Shown: positions 18,987 to 28,707 of the stretch, in pieces | Layout: every line of letters begins with the position of its first letter | How positions within the stretch are numbered: the first letter of the stretch is position 1 | NCBI RefSeq assembly: GCF_014692505.1 | Contig: NZ_JACNYK010000003.1 | Location: forward strand, 372,001-436,000 | DNA length: 64,000 nucleotides | Direction of reading: 5' to 3' | Source of the DNA: Sphingobacterium arenae | GTDB taxonomy: Bacteria > Bacteroidota > Bacteroidia > Sphingobacteriales > Sphingobacteriaceae | Notes under the pieces: model-generated | The model's database searches: none | Seen by the model: only the letters and a program-made list of their open reading frames with translations | What the model was told of the DNA's origin: nothing | Position numbers and translations under genes: made by a program

Positions 18987-20075
18987 TTACAGTGTTTTTT
19001 CCAAGTGGCGGATTAATTGTTCCCCCCGTAGACCGACTGCAACAATCTTACCCTCAGGATCGATAAGATAATTTATAGGAATGGACTGTACGCCATAGCT
19101 TTTGGCAGCGGCATTATCAAAGCCTTTTAAATCAGATACGTGAATCCAGGGAAGACCATCCTTTTCGATCGCGTCAAGCCATTTTTGTTTACCACTTTCT
19201 TTATCGAGGGAGACGCCGAGTATCGTAAAGTTTTTGTCTTTAAATTTCTCATATGCTTTGACAAGTTGTGGATTTTCGGCACGACAGGGTATACACCAAG
19301 AAGCCCAGAAGTCTAGAAGTACATATTGACCACGAAAATCAGACAGGCTGATCGGATTGCCCGACACGTCGTTCATCGTAAAATCAATAGCATCCTTTCC
19401 TATGCCTAATTTTTTAGCACCAAGTAACAATCTGCCAACCCGCTGTCCATCTTGGGAATCGCGCCATTCCTCTGATAGATTGTTGTATATTTCAGACATC
19501 TCATTGTATCGTTCCGCTAAGAGATTGGGTCTGCCTATTTCTTTCATTAAGTCGAACGAAACCTGAGAAGCAGGATAGGACTTTAAGAAGGCTAGGTGAA
19601 CACTATCTCTTTTTGCGAGGATGAGATCTTCTTTTTTGCCCATAACCGTCCAACCGATAGATTCAAGGCTCTGCTGAAGCATAGCGAAATCACGTTGTGC
19701 AGCGCTTCCTGTTATAGTGGCAGTTGCTAAACGTTCTCCTTTTATAGTTGTTATTCCTGAATCTAGATAAAGATGAATGGTTTCACCTCTTTTCTTTGTT
19801 TTTGCTTCTTCTTCTTTAGAATAACCGATGAAAAGAAGGGCCTTCACAGGTTTTCCGACAGTTCCTTTCAGTTCGAAGTGACCTTGACGGATACGTGTCG
19901 TATCATTTTTAAACGATTTTCCGTTATGGTACGCCAACAAAACTACGCTACCTTCCGTCACAGGACTTGATAAATTTCCTTTAAGCTGGAAAGTTTCCTG
20001 TGCAATCCCCGTATTTAGCACGAATAAGCCGAACCACAGCACAGATAGTGATTTTAAGTTTTTAAATCTACGCAT
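18987..20075 (-). CDS. TlpA-like thiol-disulfide oxidoreductase with DUF4369 domain (1)
   Basis: A 362-residue exported protein (signal peptide to about residue 25). The N-terminal beta domain (about 27-125) resembles DUF4369, then a helical linker and a C-terminal thioredoxin domain with active site CIPC (261-264) in FWASWCIPCRAEN and a cis-Pro loop at SIPINYLI. Such proteins reduce or isomerise disulfides in the periplasm. Last gene of the second SusCD locus, 5 bp after its paralogue. CIPC rather than CGPC suggests a different redox potential from the neighbour. Confidence 0.88.
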   Translation of the reverse strand: MRRFKNLKSLSVLWFGLFVLNTGIAQETFQLKGNLSSPVTEGSVVLLAYHNGKSFKNDTTRIRQGHFELKGTVGKPVKALLFIGYSKEEEAKTKKRGETIHLYLDSGITTIKGERLATATITGSAAQRDFAMLQQSLESIGWTVMGKKEDLILAKRDSVHLAFLKSYPASQVSFDLMKEIGRPNLLAERYNEMSEIYNNLSEEWRDSQDGQRVGRLLLGAKKLGIGKDAIDFTMNDVSGNPISLSDFRGQYVLLDFWASWCIPCRAENPQLVKAYEKFKDKNFTILGVSLDKESGKQKWLDAIEKDGLPWIHVSDLKGFDNAAAKSYGVQSIPINYLIDPEGKIVAVGLRGEQLIRHLEKTL

Positions 20076-20080
20076 CTTAC

Positions 20081-21199
20081 TTATTTTAGCAGTTCCTGAA
20101 TCTTATTAAACAAGGCTTCGCCACGAAGATTAGATGCAACAATCTTTCCCTTGCCATCAATCAATATGTTTTGTGGAATGGCCCGCACACCATATAGTGC
20201 AGCCGCGGGTTCCTTCCATCCTTTAAGGCTTGATACATGATACCAAGGCATCCCATCCTGCTCAATGGCAGCTTTCCACCGACTTTCGTCATCGTCTAGC
20301 GAAACACTGAGCACCGTAAATCCTTTGTCTTTAAACGCGTTATATGCTTCCACTACATGTGGATTTTCTTTGCGACACGGGCCGCACCAGCTGGCCCAGA
20401 AATCGACCAACGTAAATTTATTTTTAGTAACGATTTCCTTTAGACTAAGGGCATTGCCCTGTGGCGTAGTAGAAGAAAAGTCTTTATAGATTGTTCCTGT
20501 CAACTGACCTTTGGCGGCAAGTAATCGTTCTTCTAATTGCTTCCCAAGTACAGTCTCCTTCAATTCGGTACTCAATTTTTCAAAATACGGATAGGTGGTC
20601 TCATAGTTGGCCAATCTGCCCTGTGCCGTTTTATCGAGATAATAAAGAGCGACGTAAGAAGTGGGGTTTTCCGATACAAATTCATGAACTATTTTCTGCT
20701 TAGCGCTGTGTTGCTTACTGATCTCCGGTATCAATTTTGCTAAATATGCTTTCTTTTCTTCACCCTCTGGCATCATTTTAAACGTGTTCAACCCATCGAA
20801 GAGCTTGGTTTCTGAAGGCCTTATTTGTTTCGCCAATCGCTCGTGTGCTTCTGCCATTTTTGTGCCACTAACCTGAGCATAACGAATAGAATCTTTTGCA
20901 GATACACGAATGGTTCCTTTTGACAGAAACAGATCAATGAAATCGACAGTTTGTCCCTCCTGAATACCTAGCTTGCCAACGGTAGGCGAAATTACGTGCC
21001 CTTGTATTTTGAAACGACCGTTCTTTACCATCACGCTATCTGTGATTTTGGTCGTATCGTTAACGTAGTACAACTTGATGAACTTATCATTGTGCCTTGG
21101 ATTGGCTTTGCCTTTAATAGTAAAATCGCCACTTTGAGAAAAGGACGCTACCGGCCCGCATAAAATTGCGATAAATACCCAAATTTGTGTTCGTTTCAT
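20081..21199 (-). CDS. TlpA-like thiol-disulfide oxidoreductase with DUF4369 domain (2)
   Basis: About 372 residues from ATG 21199 (MKRTQIWVFIAILCG), which begins a proper signal peptide. The earlier in-frame start at 21244 would overlap the upstream gene and spoil it. The architecture matches the neighbour: DUF4369-like beta domain, helical linker, and a thioredoxin domain with CGPC (272-275) in FWASWCGPCRKEN and cis-Pro at AIPQNILI. It is paired with the CIPC paralogue in one operon. Confidence 0.88.
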   Translation of the reverse strand: MKRTQIWVFIAILCGPVASFSQSGDFTIKGKANPRHNDKFIKLYYVNDTTKITDSVMVKNGRFKIQGHVISPTVGKLGIQEGQTVDFIDLFLSKGTIRVSAKDSIRYAQVSGTKMAEAHERLAKQIRPSETKLFDGLNTFKMMPEGEEKKAYLAKLIPEISKQHSAKQKIVHEFVSENPTSYVALYYLDKTAQGRLANYETTYPYFEKLSTELKETVLGKQLEERLLAAKGQLTGTIYKDFSSTTPQGNALSLKEIVTKNKFTLVDFWASWCGPCRKENPHVVEAYNAFKDKGFTVLSVSLDDDESRWKAAIEQDGMPWYHVSSLKGWKEPAAALYGVRAIPQNILIDGKGKIVASNLRGEALFNKIQELLK

Positions 21200-21225
21200 G
21201 TTTATTTTTTTTATAATGTTTTTAA

Positions 21226-22770
21226 TTAATTTACTGCTCGCCAATTGATGTCTTTTACCTTAATCATATCTGTCCAAGTGCTGTTTTCTTGAGGTAATAG
21301 TTCCACGACATTCGGATTAGTCCCCACAAGGAAGCGACGTAACGTACCTTTTGTTTCGCTGTTATAGGTAGCGATATATAAGCTGTTCGATAAATGGTCA
21401 ATCTGTGTGTCGAACTTCAACATGGTGATTTCATCTGTACTAAGGTCAGGATAAGTATAAATTTTTTCGAAACCAGGATTATAGTCATATGCATATAACT
21501 TATTTTTTACCGAGTAGAAGATCACACTGCGGTTGGAAGAAAAAGCATAAAATTCAGCCTTATCAAAATCTGTAGCAAGCGCTTTTATCATATATGCAGC
21601 ACGCTTACCAGGGTTGGTCCCGTTCGCATAAAACTTATAGACAAGATGTGTATTATCTGCATCCTTCATAATCGCAAACGAGTTTCCATTGGTAGATGAC
21701 CCGTCGTTATTTCGCGTATTTTCGGCATACACTAACGTTCGTCCTGCCGGTTGGTTCCAGGGGAACGGTCCACCGTCATCCGGTAAAATCGTTGAAGATG
21801 TAGCTACCGCTATACCGGTATAGTTAAGAAAGCGTTGGTTTTGCGTGTCGTACCACATTATCGAGCTCATGCTGCCAATAGGGTAGAGTAAATAGGGAGC
21901 GGCTGGAATTCGTACCTCGGGTGCGGATGCCAATCGATTAATCGGATTGTTGAAAAAATCTCCTCCAGATATAATTGGTGCGCCAGCAAATACATCACCG
22001 CCTGAGGTTACCATTGCCCGATACAAGCTACTTCCAATAGCGCCGGCCGCTGTCCGTATTTGAGGTGCTACGACGACGGGATGTAATGTCTCCGGGTCTA
22101 TGTTTTCTGATATATATAACATCCGACTGAAATTATTGCTCGTCGTAGCAGTTAGTGTCGAGCGATCAAGATAGTAGGAACCGGATTTGGTAAAAGCCCA
22201 TAGCTTTCTATAATTTGCGCTCCCACCCGTGTGTACTAGGCTGATCGGATCTTTTAGGGGAGGAAGCCCGCTTGTAGAAAGAATTCGCCTGATATGAACC
22301 GTATCTGGTAGCATGGTGAGCATTTCTGCCTCGGCAAAACCTTGTTCGTCTTCTCCGATAATGAGTAAACCTCTGGAATAAGCGGTGCTAACGATAAGAC
22401 GTGTATTCGCAATCCAAGTGACGCCTGTCTTCTTATCAAACGCCCTGTAATACAGATCGAATTCCCCCGGCTCCAGTCGTACGGCATAATCGAGATCACG
22501 TCCGCGACCGATCGTATCACGAACTGTTTTTCCTTCCCTTTTCAGTATCCACAAATAGCTGTAGTCTCCTGTATCTTCGTCATGTTTAGTTGCTTCGATA
22601 TCGGGGTGAATATGTAATGTGTCTATACCCGTACGCAGTATGTATTCGCTTTCCACATCCAGGATTGTCAACTCATTAATAGCTGAATATTCGTAATTCC
22701 CCAAATCTTTGCTACAAGACGCTATTGTCAGGAAAGACAAAACTGCTATGAAGTAAAAAAGTAATTTCAT
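21226..22770 (-). CDS. PKD-like family lipoprotein
   Basis: A 514-residue lipoprotein (LTIASC, cysteine 19). It begins with the Ig/PKD-like segment seen after SusD/DUF4843 genes (YSYLWILKREGKTVRDTIG, RLEPGEFDLYYRAFDKKTG, followed by RGLLIIGEDEQG). The rest is beta-rich and may form a propeller (NRSVIFYSVKNKLYAYDYN; ITMLKFDTQ). It is likely a surface-exposed binding partner of the SusCD complex. No catalytic motif is visible. It is encoded between DUF4843 and the TlpA genes. Confidence 0.8.
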   Translation of the reverse strand: MKLLFYFIAVLSFLTIASCSKDLGNYEYSAINELTILDVESEYILRTGIDTLHIHPDIEATKHDEDTGDYSYLWILKREGKTVRDTIGRGRDLDYAVRLEPGEFDLYYRAFDKKTGVTWIANTRLIVSTAYSRGLLIIGEDEQGFAEAEMLTMLPDTVHIRRILSTSGLPPLKDPISLVHTGGSANYRKLWAFTKSGSYYLDRSTLTATTSNNFSRMLYISENIDPETLHPVVVAPQIRTAAGAIGSSLYRAMVTSGGDVFAGAPIISGGDFFNNPINRLASAPEVRIPAAPYLLYPIGSMSSIMWYDTQNQRFLNYTGIAVATSSTILPDDGGPFPWNQPAGRTLVYAENTRNNDGSSTNGNSFAIMKDADNTHLVYKFYANGTNPGKRAAYMIKALATDFDKAEFYAFSSNRSVIFYSVKNKLYAYDYNPGFEKIYTYPDLSTDEITMLKFDTQIDHLSNSLYIATYNSETKGTLRRFLVGTNPNVVELLPQENSTWTDMIKVKDINWRAVN

Positions 22771-22830
22771 TAAATTTCAATTATTGTTAATATGAAAATG
22801 CTAAAATATGTACGTCTCCTATCGTTATGA

Positions 22831-23682
22831 TTATGGGCCAGGAACCCATGGAACGCCGATATAAGAGGTCCAAGGAACACTACCAATAAACATGAGCCGA
22901 CCATCATCTTCTAATATCGGATCGCCTGCATTGTAGCGTTCGATTAAGATCTTTGAAGCATCGCTTCCAATAAGCAGCGAGCGTGCTAGTGGCATGGTTT
23001 CCTCGCTCGCAAAGTCTTCGTAGGTTAACCCCAGATTATCAATCAAAAACTCCATTTTTTTCCGAGTGAAGGCACCAAATAGTCCGCTTTCACGGTTTCC
23101 ACTTTGTATCGAACCTCGCCAGATCTCCGGTTCGACCATAATGTCATTTATCCTCAACGTATGTAAGCTGGCGTCAAACTCTTCAACAGTAGCACCGCCG
23201 TCAAGAGAGGGGATGGCGTCCCATTCGGGGAAAGACAATGCAAGGTCATTACTGCCAGTTAAACGAAGGCCCAACGTTTTCGGCTCTTCTTCCAGATCCG
23301 GTGTGCGCTTTAAGTGCACCTTAACTGTCGTGGATATTGCCCCTGCAGGAATAACCCAGTCACGTGCAATTGCTTCATAATGCTGATTCAGGATAGCCGT
23401 TGTCGAATCAGGATTTACATCTATATAAAAGACGCGATCATATTCTTTTACAGGTCCTGTAATACCAATTTTTATTGGAATCTCAACCTCATCGAGTCCA
23501 ATCCTTACAAAATCTACATTGGAGTAAGGCTGATAAGGCCAAGATTCCGGAGACCGATTGCTGTCGCCATGTTGCACAGCAAAATAGACGCCTTCACGTC
23601 CTTCATAATCCATTAATTCTTTTTCGCAACTCAGGAATGCTGCCGTTTGAAAAAGTAGGATATACATTAATATTTTTTTCAT
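22831..23682 (-). CDS. DUF4843 family lipoprotein
   Basis: About 283 residues from ATG 23682 (MKKILMYILLFQTAAFLSC), which puts a clean lipobox at the N-terminus; the upstream start at 23724 would overlap susD. The block YEGREGVYFAVQ, the VEIPIKIGITGPVKEYDR strand pair and the C-terminal GRLMFIGSVPWTSYIGVPW fit DUF4843, a family almost always found right after susD. The function is unknown and is presumed to be accessory substrate binding at the surface. Confidence 0.82.
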   Translation of the reverse strand: MKKILMYILLFQTAAFLSCEKELMDYEGREGVYFAVQHGDSNRSPESWPYQPYSNVDFVRIGLDEVEIPIKIGITGPVKEYDRVFYIDVNPDSTTAILNQHYEAIARDWVIPAGAISTTVKVHLKRTPDLEEEPKTLGLRLTGSNDLALSFPEWDAIPSLDGGATVEEFDASLHTLRINDIMVEPEIWRGSIQSGNRESGLFGAFTRKKMEFLIDNLGLTYEDFASEETMPLARSLLIGSDASKILIERYNAGDPILEDDGRLMFIGSVPWTSYIGVPWVPGP

Positions 23683-23701
23683 ATCGCAATATTTCGTGAG
23701 A

Positions 23702-25168
23702 TTAGTTTCGTTGAGAGGTTTCACTATCGGGTAGCGGAACGGTGTAATTATTCAAAACCATTGTTTTGACACCCGTTATTGTCGCGTGATTAGGTATCGA
23801 CTGGTAGGCATTTCGTTTGTAAAAAAAGAACTGTTGCCCTTCGCCGATCATTTCCCTTCGGTATTCTTTACCGATTTCTAACTTTAGGGCTGCTTCCGTC
23901 GCAGGTACGAGGTCGACTGTATTTCGAGCAGTTCTTAATACGTTAAGGTACTCCGTTGCGATCGTTAAGTCGGGGTGGCATTCTGCGGCAATCAGTAGTA
24001 ATTCGGAAACCCGGATCAGCGGAATCATATACCTTCCCGGACCGTCCACGATATCAGCATATTTCATATTGGTTGTAGCAGATTCCGTCGCGTTAGATGC
24101 CGTTTGCCAAATTCGCTTGCGGTAGTCGTTCCCATCATCGTACATGTCGTCGACGCGCCGCTCGTCCTCGTCGCCAGCACTAAACGATAACTTGTTCGCC
24201 GGCGTTAGGTTTACACTGAAGAGCCTGTCATACATCAGTTTCCGATTGATGTCATACAATGCAAACATTACCTCCGAACTAAACACGCGATCTGGCGTCG
24301 TCGGATCGGTCGCTTGTGCGAATGTAACGAAAGGAAAAACCGTCTGGTCGGCAGCAAATACCTCATCCAGTACCTCTGCAGCTTGCCTCAGCGCATCTAC
24401 TTTATTGTTTTGCCATAAGTATGCGCGTGCCAGTAGCGCCTTGGTGGCATAGTAATTTAGACGATATTGGCGATAATAGAGGTCATTAGAACCCGAAGGA
24501 TTAGCCCCATTGCGGACACCTTCTGTGCGTATAGGATCGGTATCTTCCATTAGTAATATAGCAGCTTCAAGATCAGCCACGACATGTGTCATTATCTCTT
24601 CAGATCCAAGTAAAGGCGTTATATCGTATCCGGTTTTATTAACGTAAGGGATAGCCAAAGTTGCCTTGTTTTCGTCCGTATAGATCGGTCCGAACAAGCG
24701 CAACATATCCAAATGCAGCATGGCGCGCAAGGCCAAAGTCTCCCCCTTAATAATGCCGTAATACGGCTGAGGGAGGATATCACTAGGCTCATTACCGCAC
24801 TTCTCTAAAATAACATTGCAGTTAGCAATTAATTCATAAGCCTTTTGCCAGGCTTTATCAAACGTAGTTTTTACGTCGCTTTCCGTATAGGCGAACGTAG
24901 CATATCTGTAATAGTTATGCGTAGAACTACTCATAAAATAATACTGCCCAAGTACGTCTATTGCTCCGGTCGTCATGGCCTGCCCGTAAAGTGCCGTATG
25001 AGCCATTTCAACATATACGCCATTTAATGCTTTCAGGTAGCCTTCCCGGTTTATAAACAGTTGATCTTCATCCAGCCGATCGGTAGGCTTTACATCTATC
25101 CATTTACTACACGAATGGGTCAACAAGCTTAATACCAGGAAAATATATATTGTGTGTATTGTTTTCAT
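23702..25168 (-). CDS. SusD/RagB-family lipoprotein
   Basis: A 488-residue lipoprotein (LTHSC, cysteine 20). SusD features include WIDVKPTDRLDEDQLF after the lipobox, the ALRAMLHLDMLRLFGP helix, and the C-terminal LKLEIGKEYRREMIGEGQQF segment. It partners the SusC encoded 14 bp upstream. The following DUF4843 gene starts about 20 bp beyond its stop, so the locus is one operon. Confidence 0.93.
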   Translation of the reverse strand: MKTIHTIYIFLVLSLLTHSCSKWIDVKPTDRLDEDQLFINREGYLKALNGVYVEMAHTALYGQAMTTGAIDVLGQYYFMSSSTHNYYRYATFAYTESDVKTTFDKAWQKAYELIANCNVILEKCGNEPSDILPQPYYGIIKGETLALRAMLHLDMLRLFGPIYTDENKATLAIPYVNKTGYDITPLLGSEEIMTHVVADLEAAILLMEDTDPIRTEGVRNGANPSGSNDLYYRQYRLNYYATKALLARAYLWQNNKVDALRQAAEVLDEVFAADQTVFPFVTFAQATDPTTPDRVFSSEVMFALYDINRKLMYDRLFSVNLTPANKLSFSAGDEDERRVDDMYDDGNDYRKRIWQTASNATESATTNMKYADIVDGPGRYMIPLIRVSELLLIAAECHPDLTIATEYLNVLRTARNTVDLVPATEAALKLEIGKEYRREMIGEGQQFFFYKRNAYQSIPNHATITGVKTMVLNNYTVPLPDSETSQRN

Positions 25169-25182
25169 ATTATACTTATCAA

Positions 25183-28100
25183 TTAAAATCGAACTGCTGC
25201 CGAAAAGGCTACCGATCGCGCAAATGGGTAATCAATACCACGTTCATTCTTTATGGTCGATAGATGGAAAATATCATTCATATACGCCCTAAACGTCACG
25301 GACGACGCACGTATAGATTGTAACCAAGCGGCATTGGTATTTTCATAACCCAACGAAAATGATTCCCCAATGAGTTGATTGTTATCTTCCACAAAACGAG
25401 ATGACATCGGTGTCGTCTCAGTAAGAGCAATGCTTTTGAAACGAGCTACATCTCCCGGCTTCTGCCAGCGTTCATAAAGCGCACGTTTATCTTGATTTAG
25501 GGTTACATTAGCCCGAGATATGTTCTCCACCTTCTCATAAAGCGTTTGCATAAAAGCTTGCCCGCCGATACGGTACCTTAAGTAGGCAGAAGCTGTAAAA
25601 CCTTTGTAGAAAAAATTTGTCCCGATTACACCTTCAAGATCTGGGTCGCTGTTTCCGACGATGACCTCATCCTGATAGTTATGTACAAAGGTCTGTTCAT
25701 TATTGCGATTCAGGAATATTTCTCTCCCTGTAGCCGGGTCTATACCCGCCGAACGGACGGCCCAAAGATCCGAAGGGCTTCCGCCATCGTAATAGCGGAC
25801 AAGATTTCGGCTCTTATTGGCTTCATTAAAGTTAGCCAATTGATTCCCCATATTACGGTATTGAGCCTTTAGCTGACGTAGGTTAAGATTAATCCGCCAA
25901 TTTAGTTGACTTCGTTTTAGTACCGTATAATCCGTTATTAAAGTGAAACCATGTGTTACTTGTTCGCCGATGTTTTGTGCCACTTTACTTACTCCAGTCG
26001 ACGATGGCAGGGATACAAAAACGAGTAGCGGATCGGTATTTTTAACAAAGTAATCCGCATTGATCCTTAACCGGTTATCCAATACCGTTAGATCAAGACC
26101 GACGTTACGATCTAAGGTAGTTTGCCATCGCAGACTCCTATTTCCCATGTTGCTAATTATCGTGCTGGCACCAAAAGGATTGCGATTCTCGTTGTTATAG
26201 CGGTAGAGCCGCATCGAGATATAATTGTCAAAATTTTGATTACCCGGATTACCAATCGATCCACGAATACGGAGTTGGTTAATCCAGCTCAAGGCACCAT
26301 CTTTGATGAAATGTTCATTATGTGCATTCCAAGCTACTCCCGTAGACCAGATGGTAGAAAACTGTCTTTCAGATCCAAAAACAGATGATCCGTCAGATCG
26401 TAAGGTCGCATCAAACAAATAGCGCTGATCGTAGGCGTATCCTGTATTCAGGAAAAAACTTGCACCTCTCCGTACCGCTTCCTCATAATGAGGTTGCTGC
26501 TGTATATAATACCCTAATGCAAAACTGGGATTAGAAAATTCATCATCGATAAAACCCGCTGCACCGAAGGAACTTTGGTGACGTTTATTTTGCTCCATCC
26601 GCGCACCGGCAACTGCATTTACCATGTGCTTATCTGCTAATAGCTTTCCGTAGGTCAAACTGAAATCACCATCATAATTCACGTTTTTTCCATTCGATTC
26701 ATTATAGCGTCCTCTCTCCAGAACATCTATTTCTATAAATTCCGTATTGAAAGGGGAGCGGAATTGCTCCCGATTGATACTCATACTACGAATACCGAAG
26801 CGACCACGTGCTCGTAACGATTCCATTATCCGCCATTCTATTTCGAAGTTATTGGTAAAACCCTGTGTTTCCTCTAGGTCTATATTTAGATTTTCTTGAT
26901 CATACAAGGGACTATAAACATTGACCGTTTGCGGTTGGAAATTAGCATTATTATAAATGTAGCTTTCCAGAAGCATATTGGGACGGCCATCTGCATCGTA
27001 TTTACGATAATAGGGGTTGGCTCGAGAGAAGCTAGCGAAACTTACGCTCTCGCGGTTTGCGCGTATATTATCTATGCTCAGCGAGTTATTAACAGAAATG
27101 TTTCCTTTACGATAGAGCAGGCGTATATTACCATTAGTCGCTTGTCGATCAGACCCCTTCATCACACCTTTGTTAAGACCATGATTGATCGATGCGCTAT
27201 ATCTTAGATTGGCATCACCTCCTTCAGCAAACAGCGTGTGTCGCTGGTTCAGCGTGGTGCGCAACGGCTCATTGGGCCAGTAGGTATTCACACCCCGACG
27301 AACTTCCTTTAAACGGTTATTATAATTCGCCTCACTGGCGGAGTTGGCACCCACTATGAGATTACCGTCTTCATTCAACAAACCGTAGAAGCCCGATAAA
27401 AGTTCGAATTGCAGCTTTTCTTCCGCATTCATTAAATTATAGTCCGTTAAATCTGCGAAATTGACCGAGCCATTTAAGTTGTAATTGATGCGTAGTTGCC
27501 CAGGTTCCGGTCGTTTCGTCTCGACAACAACCACACCGTTTGCAGCCTTTGAACCATAGATAGCCGTAGCAGAAGCATCTTTTAATAAAGTGATGCTTTC
27601 GACGCGATCCATACTCAGATCGCTGATGATCTGTAACGTACTCTCGAAACCATCAAGAATAAACAACGGCTGATTTGGATCCGAGCTAAATTCGTCGGTT
27701 AAACCAATAACACTGCTTTTGCCGCGTATTTCGATGTTGGCCATACGGTTGGGATCCGATCCAAATTGATTGTTATCGATGACAGCAAAGGAGGGGTCTA
27801 ATGTTTTTAAACTTTGAAGAACATTTTGATTGCCTACCACCTGCAGCTCTTTTGCCGTATACGTAGTCGATGACCCCGTAAAACTTTCTTTTTTACGTTC
27901 ATAGATCCCTGTAATCACCACATCTTTGATCGCACTGGCAGCAGGTTCCAATTGGGCGGACAAGCTTTCTTGCCCTTTATACTCCATTTCCAAGGTTTTC
28001 ATTCCAATGCAGGTGAAAACTAAATATGTTTTCCCAGTTCCGTTTGGCAGGATGAGTCTAAAGCGTCCCTTGCTATCGGTACTGCTGCTCAGCTGAGTCC

Positions 28101-28539
28101 CTTTGATCTGTACGGTAACACCTTCCAGATACGCTTTGGTTTCCGAGTGCTGTACAGTTCCTACAATAAAGAACTGCTGAACGTTCGCTTTAGGGATCTG
28201 GGGGGCGGGCCTGGATTTCGCTTTCTGGGAAAAGGAAATGGTTTTGTCTTCCAGCTGATAAGCGATAGATTGATCGGCTGTAATTTCCCCCAAAAAATCC
28301 ACTAATTGCATGCCCCGCACATCAACAGTGACGGGTTTGGCTTCTTCCAACAAACTTTTAGAACTAAATACAGTATAGCCTGTTTGCTGCCGAATAGCCT
28401 CTACAATACGTGCAAAGGGAATGTTTTTTCCTTTTAGCGTAATCTGCTGAGAATAGCTAGACGCACTTACTGTTAACAGCCCAGCTATGGTTAAGAACAT
28501 GGCGATCTTCATCACTCGTGTTAAGTAATTTATATTCAT
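25183..28539 (-). CDS. SusC/RagA TonB-dependent outer-membrane transporter with STN domain
   Basis: An 1118-residue protein. The signal peptide is followed by an STN domain (QQITLKGKNIPFARIVEAIR onward, about 30-105), a carboxypeptidase-regulatory-like domain (about 122-205, FIVGTVQHSETKAYLEGVTV), a plug (LYILD-type block LFILDGFES; ASATAIYGSKAANGVVVVET) and the barrel, ending in FAAAVRF-like residues. The STN domain and upstream FecR/sigma genes indicate transenvelope autoregulation. There are no glycosidases in the locus, and TlpA proteins follow, so the cargo may not be a polysaccharide. Confidence 0.94.
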   Translation of the reverse strand: MNINYLTRVMKIAMFLTIAGLLTVSASSYSQQITLKGKNIPFARIVEAIRQQTGYTVFSSKSLLEEAKPVTVDVRGMQLVDFLGEITADQSIAYQLEDKTISFSQKAKSRPAPQIPKANVQQFFIVGTVQHSETKAYLEGVTVQIKGTQLSSSTDSKGRFRLILPNGTGKTYLVFTCIGMKTLEMEYKGQESLSAQLEPAASAIKDVVITGIYERKKESFTGSSTTYTAKELQVVGNQNVLQSLKTLDPSFAVIDNNQFGSDPNRMANIEIRGKSSVIGLTDEFSSDPNQPLFILDGFESTLQIISDLSMDRVESITLLKDASATAIYGSKAANGVVVVETKRPEPGQLRINYNLNGSVNFADLTDYNLMNAEEKLQFELLSGFYGLLNEDGNLIVGANSASEANYNNRLKEVRRGVNTYWPNEPLRTTLNQRHTLFAEGGDANLRYSASINHGLNKGVMKGSDRQATNGNIRLLYRKGNISVNNSLSIDNIRANRESVSFASFSRANPYYRKYDADGRPNMLLESYIYNNANFQPQTVNVYSPLYDQENLNIDLEETQGFTNNFEIEWRIMESLRARGRFGIRSMSINREQFRSPFNTEFIEIDVLERGRYNESNGKNVNYDGDFSLTYGKLLADKHMVNAVAGARMEQNKRHQSSFGAAGFIDDEFSNPSFALGYYIQQQPHYEEAVRRGASFFLNTGYAYDQRYLFDATLRSDGSSVFGSERQFSTIWSTGVAWNAHNEHFIKDGALSWINQLRIRGSIGNPGNQNFDNYISMRLYRYNNENRNPFGASTIISNMGNRSLRWQTTLDRNVGLDLTVLDNRLRINADYFVKNTDPLLVFVSLPSSTGVSKVAQNIGEQVTHGFTLITDYTVLKRSQLNWRINLNLRQLKAQYRNMGNQLANFNEANKSRNLVRYYDGGSPSDLWAVRSAGIDPATGREIFLNRNNEQTFVHNYQDEVIVGNSDPDLEGVIGTNFFYKGFTASAYLRYRIGGQAFMQTLYEKVENISRANVTLNQDKRALYERWQKPGDVARFKSIALTETTPMSSRFVEDNNQLIGESFSLGYENTNAAWLQSIRASSVTFRAYMNDIFHLSTIKNERGIDYPFARSVAFSAAVRF

Positions 28540-28575
28540 TAATTTTACCGTTGATTTTGGTTGGTGCTATATTGC

Positions 28576-28640
28576 TTGTTTAGGTAATTGTCGTAAATCA
28601 GATCGCAGAGGAAAGGATCGCCGTCCTTTCCTTCTTTTTT
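28576..28640 (+). ncRNA. Candidate cis-antisense RNA opposite the second susC leader (DonS-like)
   Basis: On the plus strand, in the fecR-susC gap, GGAAAGGA (28610-28617) pairs perfectly with TCCTTTCC (28624-28631) and is followed by TTCTTTTTT, a strong intrinsic terminator. In the susC direction the same stem is followed by CTCTGCG, with no U-tract. A -7-like TATATTGC lies at 28568-28575. The architecture repeats that of the first susC (9320-9406). The promoter match is weak, so the 5' end is a guess. Confidence 0.4.
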
Positions 28641-28707
28641 GATTTTACGTACAATCTGTTCGGATTGATTATTCGTATTATTTCATAGGCATTTAGATTT
28701 TTAAGTG

